A program made the position numbers and the translations under genes. From Niebla homalea (lineage: Eukaryota > Ascomycota > Lecanoromycetes > Lecanorales > Ramalinaceae), in the NCBI GenBank assembly GCA_019925105.1, contig JAHGAU010000039.1, forward strand, positions 186,001-250,000: a stretch of DNA of 64,000 nt. Direction: 5' to 3'. The notes under the pieces are model-generated. The model searched no databases. It saw only the letters and a program-made list of their open reading frames with translations, and had not been told where the DNA came from. Each line of letters begins with the position of its first letter. The stretch's first letter is position 1. Below, one piece after another: positions 12,956 to 25,005 of the stretch.

Positions 12956-13323
12956 TATTAATGCTTAACGCTTAATAAATACTTAATATATATTAAGTAT
13001 ATTAAATACCGGCTTAATTAAAGGTTATAATTAAGTAACGTAGCCGTTTAAGCGGTAATTTTTAAAATTAAAGGTTTTAGGAGTTTAAGCCTTCTATATA
13101 CGGGTATACATAATTATAACCGGGGTTAAAGTTATTATTACCGTAATTTAAGTTACCCTTAAAACCGGTTATTTAGGATAGGCTTATATTTAGCCAGTTT
13201 ATAGTTCCTTAAGAATTAATTTACCTTTGAATTTAAGTATTAAATCTATATTTATACTTTACGTCTTCTATAAACCCCTTTTAACTAGCCCCGCCAGCTG
13301 TGAGCCGGCGGACCTGTCTAACA
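12956..13323 (+). repeat. 3' LTR of the Gypsy element
   Basis: 368 bp, identical in length to the 5' LTR. Its outer 50-60 bp (ending CTAACA) remain G+C-rich while its inner start is heavily mutated. Immediately followed by the target duplication ACTTA. Confidence 0.9.
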
Positions 13324-13328
13324 ACTTA

Positions 13329-13824
13329 CGAACTGCTTTTAAGCCGGGGGTAACTATTAAGGCTTTTAAGGGGAAAGGGTAATAACGTCCCGCTGCTGAG
13401 GTAGTTATGGCCCATATATATAGACTCGACTGGGTGTCTGCTGTCCAGGAGTAAAAAAAGCACCGAGAAATACCTTCTTCAGTATAGGTATAAATGGGTT
13501 CAGCCTAAGGGCCTTCCCCGCAACGGCTTAAAAGGGGTTTTCAAGCTTATCCCTTAACTCCCTATAAGTCCGGCGTTCTAACTTACTTACGTTGGTATTG
13601 GAACGCCGTTTCCTTACCTAATTAAAGGGAGGGACGGGTAAAGAGAAGTCCTTCGAATTCGAATTCGCTGTAGAGGGTTTGGGGGTGGCCTTTAAAGGGG
13701 GCGGTGGCAGTATACCTTCATAATAAGTAAACGGCTTACCCTTTATAAACCTGGATAATATTTATAATACCTTTAATTGAGAGATTTACGTCTATATAAG
13801 CTATATAAACGATTATAAAGGGAC
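13329..13824. other. Well-preserved right internal part of the mariner-like element
   Basis: About 500 bp of near-normal composition between the Gypsy target duplication and the right inverted repeat. No protein motif was found. It contains a perfect 8-bp stem, CGGCGTTC (13571-13578) with GAACGCCG (13601-13608), and a doubled GAATTC near 13660. The contrast with the strongly mutated left half suggests that this part was not shared with other copies long enough to trigger RIP. Confidence 0.4.
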
Positions 13825-13933
13825 TAAATCGCAAAAAGCACCTGCTAGCGGTGGTGGGTAGGGTTCTTACCAAAAAAAAGGTACGTAGTCCGCTTATTAA
13901 CGCCGGGAGACACATGATTTGGATTCGACAATA
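13825..13933 (-). repeat. Right terminal inverted repeat of the mariner-like element
   Basis: Reverse complement of 2178-2285, ending GGATTCGACAATA. The CACCTGCTAGCGGTGGT core is identical to the left copy; differences are mainly transitions. Confidence 0.85.
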
Positions 13934-16900
13934 AGATCTTAATACCTCTCTCTCCCCTTATCTTTTCTCTCTATTTAAGTCCATTTTTCCTCGCTATTAT
14001 TTTGGATTACCATAATACTAGACGTTAATCCGTAAAGACCTTACTCTTTAAGGCCTATACGGTCTCTGAAATAAATTATTAACCGTATCGATCCTAATTA
14101 TATACCTGCGAATGAATACCGCTAGACATAGCCGCTAGCTTCCTTATTAACCCTTTTACTTACTTACGATCGGCTCTCCAAGATATCTTATTTGAATAAT
14201 ACTTTAAGCTATTATTCAATTAATTATCCAAGCAATCGTTAAAACTATACTTAATAGTAATTAAAGTTTATCGGGCTTTAAAAATAAGCCCTTAAAAATA
14301 ACGATAATACTTATAAACTTATAAAGAAACGTTATTATTATTTATTATAATTATTAATTTCCTTATTAACTCCTTTATAAGTAAACGACGGGCTTTTTAA
14401 AGTCCTTTACTTAATTAATTATTTAAGTAACGCTTTAATTAATGCTTTATTATAATTAAAGTCTATAAAGCCTCTTAAACGTACCCTTAAAGACGGCGAG
14501 ATCGATTATACGTTTATAAAGAAACGTTATCGATTAAAGTCGTTAATATTCTTATTAAGTCCCTTATTAATTAATAAGTAACTCTTTATAATCCCGTAAA
14601 TAAGTAGTCTTTTAAGTATTTACTTAAGGAGTACTTTAATATAATTTTCGGGCCGTAAAACGCTTATAATAATTATTAATTATTAACTTATATTATTAAT
14701 AATTATTTAATAAATATCGTAATTATAAAAATAAAGTTTTAAGCGGGGCTTAAACGCGTCTTTTTAGAACTTAAGATTAAATATATTATACCCTATATAT
14801 CGTTCGCTTTTATCTAATAACGGTATTTATATAAATTATACGGAAAAAAGGATACCGATAAAAATTAAAGAAATAATAAATAAATAGATTCTTTAAAAAC
14901 GGTCCTTTTTACCGTTATCGGAGGAAAAAGTACTTTAAATAATTGAAAAAACGGAGGCTTTTACGGATAATATTAAAGGTAAAGTATTAAGCGTTATAAT
15001 TATAGATATATTTCTTATAAATCGCTTTAATATTAAAGAAAAAGGTAATATTATATAATTTATTAATACGTTATTATATAATCTTAATTATAATTAATTA
15101 TTTATTACGTTTAAACTTAACTTTTATTACGGATATCCTCCTAATTAAAGGTCCGATTAAATAACTTAAAAGAATAATACGACTATATACTTAATTAACA
15201 AGAAATAATAAGTTCTTATTCTTAATACTTAAAATAAAGTTAAAAGTTATTAATAATATATTATAATATATTAAAAACTAAGCCGTAAATAATAATTCTT
15301 ATTATATTAAAGCGTTATAATAATTTCTTAAATAGGCTTTCTTTATTAAGATTATTTTGATTATTAATTACGTTATTTTTATAAATATTATTACCTATAA
15401 AGAAGTTATTTTTTATATATATTATTACTTTAAAGAAAACGTTTACTACTATATATCCTATCTTAAGAAATTCTTAATTATAGATTTTAAGGATATTTAA
15501 AAATATTACGATTTTATTAAAAATATTCTGGAATATAAACTTACGATTTATTAAATAAAAATTAAAAACGTTTTTATATAATTATTTTTAATACCGGATT
15601 AATAAAAATAAACTTAATTTATTAATACCGTTTTAACGCTTACTATTTTATTTAATAAAGAGTTAAAGCTTAATAAGAATGCTTAAAAATTATAAAGGTA
15701 ATAAAGCTTATATTTCCCTTTAAATACCGTAATTATTTAAGTATAATAATATAATTAATAACGGTATAAAGTCTTTAATTTAATAGATTATTTCTTTATA
15801 CTATATAAGTAAACTTAATAAATTGTGAACTTTCTTAATTAATCTTATATATAAAGCAATAAATAATAATTATAAAGTTATTATTAAGCTAAATTATTTT
15901 ATAATATTATTATAAATAAATTCATGAAATTTTATATCCTTTTAAATAATTATATATTTAAAATAAAAAAGTTATAACAAACTTTTTTTATACGCTTTAT
16001 AACTTAATATATCTTTAAGAAAACTATGAATAATAAACTCTTTATTAATAAATCCTTATAAACTTAATATCCGATAAGAAATCTTTATTAATAAAGAAAA
16101 TAAATTATAAGAAAAATAAAACGTCTTAATTCAATTATAATTTATATTATAAAAATAATTAACCGTTTTCTTTAAATCTAAATATAATATATTTATTATT
16201 TTAATAATACTTTATCCCTTTAAATATTATTAATAATTAAGTTATATATACGCGTTACCTATATATAGGATAGTCTATAACTTTAAAGGTTTCCGTTATT
16301 ATAGTTATTATATTTAAATTTTACTTTATAATTATAAATAAAAGTTTACGTAAAACCCTTTTTATATTAAAAGTTATATATTAAGGTTTAAACGTTTATT
16401 ACTTTATATTAAAACGGTTTAATAAATATAATATTAATAAAACTAAATTATATAGAAATTCTTTTTTATTTATAAAAATTATATAATTAATATATCTTAA
16501 GTATAATATTTAAGTTTAAAAAATAACGGTTTTTAATAATATAAATAAAGTCTAAATTCTTTTAAAAAAAATAATTATTATAAAATTAATATTAAAAAAT
16601 ATTATAAAATTAAAAATATTTATTAAAGGATACCCTATATATAAGAACGATTATTATTAAACGTTATATTCTATAGATAAGTATTATTTAAGGATAATAA
16701 TTTTAAGATTATAAATATTTATAATTAATTATTTAAAGACATAATGTATCTTAGGACTTACGTTTAATAATTTAATATTAAAATATAGCTTCTAAGTCTA
16801 TATATAGTAAAGCTAGGTAAACGTTAATGAAATAAATAAGGTATTAAAATTAAAAAGGATATTAAAATTAAAGGGGATACCAGAATTGGCGGAAAGTATT

Positions 16901-17267
16901 AAAAGTAAATATCTTTAAATTTATCTAAAATAATTATAAGAAAATTTTCTATTTATAATTTATATTCTATATTATATTTCCGTTTAATTAAGGTAGTAAT
17001 CTTATAATATACTTTATATTAATAATTTATTAAAAAACAATCAATAAATATAGCTACGTTATACGGATTTTACCTTAATTATCTATAAGATAGAAAAGTA
17101 GTTTAAAAGAGTTTATTCCTTTATATATTATTTATTACTTATAAAAGGGTATTAAATTTAATCTTAATATAAAATCGCTTCCTTTATTTTCTTTTTTAGT
17201 TTTCGGTCTTTATAAGGAGTAAAGAGATAATAGATAAAGATAATTTATAACTGGTTGAAACCTTAAT
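13934..17267 (+). pseudogene. Long unrecognised plus-strand frame, RIP-broken
   Basis: From about 14010 to at least 16440 one plus-strand frame can be followed through nearly 800 codons. Most interruptions are TAA/TAG at plausible former CAA/CAG codons, with a few TGA. The first 300 bp (13934-14250) are only lightly mutated. The conceptual product is rich in Leu, Ile, Lys and Gln. It has a late segment (about 16240-16400) with many Tyr codons at positions that could once have been Cys or His, hinting at a metal-binding region. I do not recognise the family. It lies just outside the right end of the mariner-like element, so it belongs to the older target sequence. It could be a large transposon protein or a duplicated host gene. 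Boundaries are approximate. Confidence 0.4.
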
Positions 17268-17735
17268 TAATACGAGTAAGTTACTTGGGAATCCTTAATA
17301 TAACTTTTTACGCGTACCCTCTTTAATAGCTTTTATTAACTCCATAAATAATACGTTAAATATAAGCCTATTAATTACGTTATATATCTATTTATTAACG
17401 AATTAACCTATATAAGTCTTATGTCTTTAAACCGAGTAAAAAAAGGGTAAAAAAGTGGGTTTATATATATATAAAATCCAGAAACGGGTAATAACGGATA
17501 AGTTCCGCTCTCAATCTTTAAACGTAAAATAGAGTTTTTTTAAATACCCGGTATTATAACGTTACGGTTATAAAAGAAGGTGAAATTTGGTAATATATAT
17601 ATCGTAATATAAAGAAATTATTTACGACCGATAACTTTAAGTATTAAAAGGATACCAATAATATTAATTTAAACTACCAGAATAGGTACGCGTAAAAAAT
17701 TATACTAAGGATTCTTAAGTAACTTACTTATATTA
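17268..17735. mobile_element. MITE-like element with 53-bp terminal inverted repeats
   Basis: The 53 bp from 17268 (TAATACGAGTAAG...) to 17320 recur as a reverse complement at 17684-17735. Nearly all differences are transitions. The 360-bp interior shows no coding capacity. Size, inverted ends and lack of a gene fit a non-autonomous DNA transposon. No unambiguous target duplication was identified, and no second copy is in the window. Confidence 0.55.
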
Positions 17736-19652
17736 AAAGTTTTAAGCCCCTTAAATTAAACCCCGTTACGCTATATCTCCTTAACTTAATCAAGCTTACG
17801 TTTAAGAATCTGGAATTCCAATTAATAAAGAGCTTCCCTAATATCCTTAAAAAGGGCCTTTAAATATTTTATACGTAATAAAAGAAATAATACTACTTAA
17901 GACGTAATTTATAAAAAGCTATATAATTAATATAAAACGGTCTATATAAAATAATTCTCCGGATTCTAAAAGGATTTTAATTTAATATCGTTTACTTTTA
18001 TTTATCTTTTTACGCTTAATCTTATTTATTTTACGTATAGGTTATCGCTTTTATCTTTAATTAATAATATTCTATAATCCGAAATAATTCTAGGTAATAA
18101 CGGGGCTTATATTAATATAATTATATTAACTTTATCCCTCCTTTCTTTTTATTAATATTATTAAAATATTTAATAAGTTTATTAACTATATACGAATATT
18201 AAGTATATATTATTAGATATATTATTTACGTACTATAGTTCACTGAGATCCTGCTTTATACGGAGAAAATCATCCTAAACCCTGGTTAAAAAGATATATA
18301 GGAAGTAATATAAACCGGAACTTTTAATATATTAATTATTCCGGAGCTTTAAACGGTAATTAATTCTTTAAATATAGGTAAGTCTTATAAATAATAACGT
18401 TAAAGCCGTTTCCGTTAATTATTTTTTATAAAACGGTAATAAGTAAAGATTAAAAGATAATTAAAAGTTAATAAATATTATTTTAAATAGCTTACGGATC
18501 GTTATTATTATTTATTAATTACGTTTAAAGATTTCAGAAGGTTTCTTTTACGTAAGTTTTAATAAGGATTTTACTTAATAAAAAGAATAAATAAATTTAT
18601 AATATAAATATTATTATTAAATAAAGAATATTATATTATATTTATATTATTTTAAGGTTTTTTATTTATCGATTTAAAATCGTAAGTTTTAAATTACCGT
18701 AAAGTCTATAACTTTATATTTTAAAGTAAATATATCGTTAAGAAAAAGATTATTTATAACTTAAAATATTTTAAAAATAATTATAAAATTATTAAATTAA
18801 GCTTTTTAAATAATTAAATTTAATTAAATGTTACCCGTTTAAATAAAAAAAACTTATAGCTTTATTCTATTAAAATAAAAAAAGGGTTTATTACTTATCT
18901 TGATTTTAAAAATAATTAAAATTAATATAAATCGATCCGTAATATCCGAGATTTACTTAAAAGGTTTATTAATACTTATAGTTTAAGGATTAATTAATAA
19001 CGGGGTTTTATCTTTAAAGGATTAAAAGTAAATAAAATTATAAAGGAAGACGGGGCCGTTTTCTTCTTAAAGAAAATTATTTATCCTTATATTTACGTAC
19101 GTAATTTTTAATTTATATAGGTATATTAAAGTATAAAATATATCCCGGTTAAAATATTTTTATTAATAAAATATAACTCCTTTATTAAAATTAAAACGAA
19201 TACTTAATACCGCTATAAATAAAAATTTTTAAAATATTTTAATATAATTAATTAAATAATATTAAAATAAGGAGCTCTTTTAAATATTAAGAAGATTTTT
19301 TATTTATTCCGGATATTATTATAGGAATAAAAGGTAATTAAAGTAAATTTATATTAATCTTAAGATAATATATCCTTTAAAAGTTAATAATAAATAATAA
19401 AAGCTTTTAATATAATTTTATTTATTATAATATAAATATATATTAATACGCCGCCGTTTAACCTTTAAATATCGTTTTATATTTATATAAATATAAAGAA
19501 GTATTAATTTATATTATATTTAAAAATAAAGTTTAATAATTTCAGAGGCAAATCTTAATTAAGTTAAGTTTAACGTTTTATTACGGTTATTAATAATTAA
19601 CTATTGCAATTACGTATTACGATATAAGTTTCATATCGCGTTCTTATTTAGG
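17736..19652. repeat. RIP-degraded DNA, unassigned
   Basis: A/T-rich and CpA-depleted, with a few better preserved stretches (17810-17860, 18225-18300). A plus-strand frame near 18840-19380 can be read through TAA codons but matches nothing I recognise. No terminal repeats found. Confidence 0.4.
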
Positions 19653-19884
19653 TTTAGGAACTCGTCTAAATACCAGGAGTATTTAGGAACGGAAAGGGTT
19701 AAATTTAAGGGGGTTTTAAATACTAAGGTAATCTAGATACCGAGAGTAGTTAAGAACGAAAAAAAGGTTAAATTTAAAAAAGGTTTAAATATTAAGGGGT
19801 CTAGATACGGAGACTGTTTAGGAATTAAAAAGTATTAAACTTAAAAAGGGTTTAAATATAATAAGGGTCTAAATAATAAAAGCG
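19653..19884. repeat. Minisatellite, about 68-bp unit, three and a half copies
   Basis: A partial unit from 19653 is followed by units at 19682-19748, 19749-19816 and 19817-19884. Each unit opens with a form of TTTAGGAAC, has a TTAAATTTAAAAAGG-like middle and ends around GTCTAGATAC. Copies differ mainly by transitions plus small indels. Confidence 0.65.
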
Positions 19885-21689
19885 TTTAAATATAGAGAAC
19901 TTAAAGTCTTAATCCTATTAATAACCCTTAAAATTTCTCGTAAAGGTAAGGCTTTTCTTAAAGTAATATAGCTTAAGACAATTAATTAATTATAATATAT
20001 GTATACGGTTATTAGTAGTAAATTAATATTTAAAAATAGTACTCGTTACCTTAACTTTAATTACTTATTATTGGATTCGATTTTCTATTATAATAAACGG
20101 ATATTTTTAATTATATCTTTCCTATTTTTTACGGATTTAAAGGATTAAGACGCCGTCTTAACTTTATATAAGATAGTTTACCGGTTACTATTAATAAATA
20201 GTTAATTCCGGAATATTATATATAATAATAATCCTTTATATTATTAAACTTAACGTTCCTTTAAAATCTTTAAGTTTTAAAGTAATATTATTTCTTTTTA
20301 TATAATTAAATTTATTTAAATAATAGCCTTTTAAATCGATATATCTTTAACTTATTTTTAAAAAGTTATTTAATTTTAATTTAAAACGTAATTAATTATA
20401 ATAATTTTTATTAAATTTAAAATTAATTATGTTTTTTTTAAGCTTATTTAATAAGCTTTTTTTATAATTAATTATTATAAGTTTTATTAATATTTTTACT
20501 TTTAACTTATTTTATATTTATTTTAATTTTTTTAATTTTCTTTATATTTCTTTTTATATTATTTTAATTTTTTTAATCCGTAAATTATCCTTTAAAACTA
20601 TAATAAATAATACCGTAATTATTAATATTTCCTTAATCTTAAAAACGTTTACGGAGCGTTTATAAAATACCGTATACCGTATTTAATATATTTTAAAAAG
20701 GATATTCCGTAAAAATATACTTAATACTTTAATTATAATTAAGTATAAAAGCTCTTTATAATATTTAAATAAAATTCTTATTTCTTAAATAAACTTTATA
20801 AATTTAATATATATAAATAATTTCGCTTTAAAGACTTTTAATAACTATAAATACTTAAAGTTAAAATAATACTTATTTAAATTTAAATTAAATTATTATA
20901 AAAAAATTATATTATATTTTATAAAATAGGTAAAAAGGATAAAGGGTTAATATAATAAGCGTTATAGAAAATAAATTTATTTTATAAGAATTTATTAAAA
21001 AAATAAGGTTTAACTTAAAATAATTATTAACTTACTTTTATTATATAATAAAAATTTCAGATATAAAGCGTCCGGTTTTATAATCTTTTCCTCTTATAAG
21101 GATATTATTATCCTTATATCTTCGGCCTTAAATAGATAATTTTAAAATCGGAAAACTTACTTTTTTATTAAATATTATCGGAAGATTAAAATAACTTAAA
21201 GAATTATACTTAAGTTTCTAAAGTTTATTTAAAGATACCGGTATTAAGAAGCTTTTTTATAACGTAATAAATTATTTTAAGATTATACTTATTAAAGCGA
21301 ATATTGAATAAATCCTTAATTTTTTTTAATAATTTCCGGATGCTTTTAATCTTTTAAATATAAGTATTTACTCCTATAATTCCTTATTTAATAGGTTTTT
21401 TTTTAATGTTAACCTTTATTAATATATCCGCTTGGCCTCTTTATAATTATCTTAATAAATAATAATATAAGGTATATTATTTATATTTTTAAGATTTAAT
21501 ATATAATATTCTTAAAGCTTTTTTTTTCTTCCGCCTTTAATTTTATCTTAATAATAACGTATTAAAAGTAATTAATTTATCGGTTATAATAAGGTTTCCC
21601 TTTACGATTACGCGTGAAATTCTTATAATTAATAGATAATTTTAAAGTTAATCCCTATACGTAGTAATTATTAAAGTCGATAACCGGTA
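19885..21689. repeat. RIP-degraded DNA, unassigned
   Basis: Strongly A/T-rich and CpA-depleted throughout. I see no conserved domain, terminal repeat or structured element in it. Confidence 0.4.
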
Positions 21690-22270
21690 TTAATTATGTT
21701 CTGGATTAAGGTGTTCGCCGTAAAGCTAAAGGTAACGTAGCTTTAACGCCGTTGCCCGTCGACTTATTAATAACGCTATTTATTTAATCTTCACGAAATA
21801 AAAGAATAGCTGTAAAGCGTTATGAACGTTAACTCCATTTCAAGCATACTATATATATCTCTATCTTATAAGGATAAAAGACAATACACCTTAATATTAT
21901 GTATATTAAAGGCTTACTTTAAGCCGATTGAAATAATATTCGATAATAGTAGTGGACGCCGGTTATAAGTAAGGATCTGGCAACGAATATCCTCCAAGCG
22001 TTAAGGTTGCCTTTACGCTAGCGGTTATAGTAGCTATTTTGGGATTGAAAGCTATAGCGTCTAGAAATATAATAAACTAACTATTATAAGACTTATACTG
22101 GTAAGATTAGTATATATTATGAGCTGCTCTAGTTAAAATTAATGTAAATAGCCTTAACTTAATCAGAAAGGATTTTTATTTATACTATATTAGCTTATTA
22201 AGTCTCGAAACGTAATAAGTCTGGCGGTAAAGCTGACGCGCCGTTAGATGGCTCCGGTTCTTATTTATTT
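21690..22270. other. Less mutated island, content unknown
   Basis: CpA and TpG return over nearly 600 bp, so this segment largely escaped RIP. Both strands carry stops in all frames at moderate spacing and no domain is recognisable. Near the left edge GTAAAGCT and AGCTTTAAC can pair around an 11-nt loop, and a related GGTAAAGCTGACGCGCC lies near the right edge. This weakly suggests an inverted-repeat element or simply unique DNA. Confidence 0.35.
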
Positions 22271-24367
22271 AAAAAGTTACGATTGATTAACGTTTTTATA
22301 ATTTATATATATAATTATCCAAGCGCAATTAAACTTATAGTTAATATTATATCGATTATATTCTTAAGTAATTTATTACTTAAGTCCTCCGTTAGCTTTA
22401 TAGTAATTAAATTCTCTATTTTATTAATAACTATTTATAACGGTAATAATAAGTTAAGATTAAATTAAAGTTTAAACTTAAAAATAAATTTTTACAATTA
22501 AAGGAGTTCCTTAACCGGATTAGTTATTATCTTTAATAATAATAAAAAAAAAGATTAATAAAAAAGTAGGAAGTATTATAATTCCGTAAGATTATTTAAA
22601 GATTAAATAGTTAATATTATTTTTATTATCCTGTTTTTCGTTTTTATTATATTAATTACCGACGTATAATATTAACTTAAGACCTTATATTATAACCGAC
22701 TTACTTTTTATCTTAAGAAACGTAATAAATATAATCTTATTAAGAATTTAAATTATATAATTATTAATTAATTTCTATAAATCGTATAAATATCGGAACG
22801 TTAAGCTCGTAAGTATTATTAAGAAACTTAAAAGCCTTACGGAAATCTTTTAATTTCTTAAAAAAACCTTATTAAATCATATTTTTTAAACGGATAAATA
22901 AGGCTTAATTAAAAGTATTAAAATGTTAATCTTAAAATATAATAAATTAATTTAAAAACTATAAAATAAATATTAAAAATTTAATAAGCTTTTATCGATC
23001 GGACTTAAAGCTATTATTAAGATTATAGTATATTAAATAATATACTTTTTTTAATAAAGTACCTTTTAAAAACTTAATAAGGATATTAATAAGATATAAA
23101 TTAATTTCTTTTTTACCTTAAATATATTATAGATTAATAATACTTAAAGATTATAAGATAATATTACCGGGATAAAAGGCATTTTAAAGTTAATTAAAAC
23201 CGATTAAATTTTATTAGGTTTTTGCGATTAACTTAATATATTTAATATTTTTATAGATTATAACGCGGCTTACGCAAAAAAATACTTAGGGATTAAGCTA
23301 TAGCTCCTTAAAAATAATTAATTCTTAAGTTAATTAAAAAAGGAAAAATCTATTATTTAACTTATAGGATTTATTAAGTTTAATAAGTTAATATTATATT
23401 TAATAATAATATAGTTTATATTATAAAGTTAAAAATACGACCGTAATATCGGTATAATATTCTTTTATTTTATTTTTAATAATAATTTAAAATAAAATAA
23501 ATTATCCGTAATATAAATATTATTATTATAATTATTAAGTTAACTTTAAAACGGATATATAAACTTTATATAATTATATAAATTATATTATATTGATATA
23601 CCTTTATTACCTATATTGCTTAAGTATCTCCGGCGTTTAATTTAAAGGTTTTAATATAATTTTTTTTTTAAATACGCTTAATTAAAGCTTTAAAAATAGA
23701 TTATAAAAGTATTTACTTTAAGCCTTTAAGATTATATAAAAGTAAGGCGTATAAAGCTTATACCTCTTTATCTTAAGCCGGGATAAAATAGATATTCAGG
23801 AGTCCTTTAATTTATTAATTAGCTTTTAAATTATAATATGAAATAAAGGGATAAATTAAGATATTATAGACTTTATATTTAATTAGCTTAATAAAGACTG
23901 AAGGCTTCGAAAACTATTATTATATCGTAATAAAATTTAAAAGGTATTAGTTAAAAATGTTAAAAGCGTATAAATAAATATTATTTAAAGGAAAAAAAAA
24001 TATTGATTAATAATTATAGATTTTAATGGGTCGAGTACCAACTTCGAGCTTTATAGTCGTATCCTTATAATAAGTATTACCTTGAAAAGGTATTCTATTT
24101 ATTACCTTAAATATTAAATAAGATATATAAATATATATTATATAATATCGACCTTAATCTAATTAAGGATACTTAACGGATCTTAATTTTACTTTGCTTT
24201 ATTATAAGGTTATTAACGATATAAAAGCTTATTAATAATATCACCGTTAAACTTAAAAGTTCTATAAGATTAAATCGCGAGTACCGGTTATAAGATTTAA
24301 ACAATATTCATAAAACATACCTCGGTTTAATCAATATTAATCTTTATACGGATCTAACCAACGAACC
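22271..24367. repeat. RIP-degraded DNA, unassigned
   Basis: Mostly A/T-rich debris; 24000-24367 is less mutated but shows no recognisable gene. A 61-codon open frame at 22283-22468 consists almost only of Ile, Leu, Asn and Lys codons and is a composition artefact. Confidence 0.4.
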
Positions 24368-24417
24368 TAATAATAATAATGATAATAATGATAATAATAA
24401 TAATAATAATAATGATT
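24368..24417. repeat. AAT trinucleotide microsatellite
   Basis: About sixteen AAT-type units in a row, with three ATG-containing variants (AATGAT). Confidence 0.8.
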
Positions 24418-24890
24418 TAATACTTATTATCCGTATTGCTTACTTCTTTATTTACCTGGAATTAGAACGTATCTAGCAACGGAAAACTATAACTTTTAGC
24501 CTAAATAGTATTATAACGTACGCTTAAATTATACAGATTTATTTAATATATTTGCTTAAAAATAACCTTTATAACTTAAATCTGGATTAAAGTTTAATTA
24601 AAATATTTTTATTAATTTAATTTATAATTACGTATTAATACCGTTATTATTAGGATACGGTAAATCCCGCTTTTAAATTAAATTATTTCCTCGTAAAATT
24701 ATTTTAATATCGGTAATTATTTATAACTTAGGTTAAGCTATATAATATAAATAAATCCTGGGAGATTAATATCGATTATAATCGTTTATTATTTATAATC
24801 GTTACTTTAATCTATTATATATTATTACTGGGATTCAACCGGGCTTTATTTGAATTAATTGGTAAAGAGTAAATAGGGAACGTAACCACC

Positions 24891-25005
24891 GATATTAACG
24901 CTTAAGGTAAGGAGTATGGCAGCGCACTGCAAGCGGCGTTAAATGGAGGTTATAAGAAAGTGGTATAAATGCTGTTCGAGAAGGGAGTTAAATGGGCTAA
25001 ATTTT
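24891..25005 (+). pseudogene. Decayed ankyrin-repeat fragment
   Basis: One plus-strand frame starting D-I-N-A at 24891 reads as a single ankyrin repeat of the kind common at the C-termini of fungal NLR-like proteins. A Y-G-S-A-L-Q-A-A segment is followed by N-G-G-Y, then K-V-V, M-L-F-E-K-G. Two TAA codons stand where such repeats have Gln (after N-A and after K-V-V), which is what CAA-to-TAA mutation would give. The frame stops soon after and no NACHT or further repeats are visible upstream. It is most likely a fragment of a duplicated ankyrin gene caught by RIP. Confidence 0.6.

Larger units (their letters stand above)
5434..13323 (+). mobile_element. Ty3/Gypsy chromovirus-type LTR retrotransposon, RIP-inactivated
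   Basis: Two 368-bp direct LTRs (5434-5801 and 12956-13323) flank a 7.15-kb interior. The outer ends are TGTTAG and CTAACA, and both sides carry the 5-bp target duplication ACTTA (5429-5433 and 13324-13328). The interior reads, in order, a gag zinc knuckle, RT, RNase H, integrase zinc-binding and core domains, and a chromodomain-like C-terminus, all on the plus strand. This order is Ty3/Gypsy, and the chromodomain marks the chromovirus branch. All reading frames are destroyed by C-to-T and G-to-A changes. It is inserted in the mariner-like element and is interrupted by a solo LTR at 10372-10534. About 2 kb between the polyprotein end and the 3' LTR is unusual. Confidence 0.9.
2178..13933 (+). 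mobile_element. Tc1/mariner-like DNA transposon, interrupted by a Gypsy element
   Basis: The element is bounded by inverted repeats of about 107 bp (2178-2285 and 13825-13933) whose differences are nearly all C/T or G/A changes plus one length change in a T run. Both ends carry TA, as expected for the TA target duplication of Tc1/mariner elements. A plus-strand transposase relic with a DD34E-type spacing lies just inside the left end (to 3539). A 7.9-kb Ty3/Gypsy element with its own perfect 5-bp duplication sits inside (5434-13323). Without it the transposon would be about 3.9 kb, long for this superfamily, because about 2.4 kb beyond the transposase is retained, including a minus-strand frame. 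The inverted repeats are well supported; the superfamily assignment rests on the transposase C-terminal half. Confidence 0.75.

Noticed and set aside
22283..22468. 61-codon plus-strand frame as a membrane peptide
   Set aside because: Its Ile/Leu/Asn richness follows from A/T composition after RIP.
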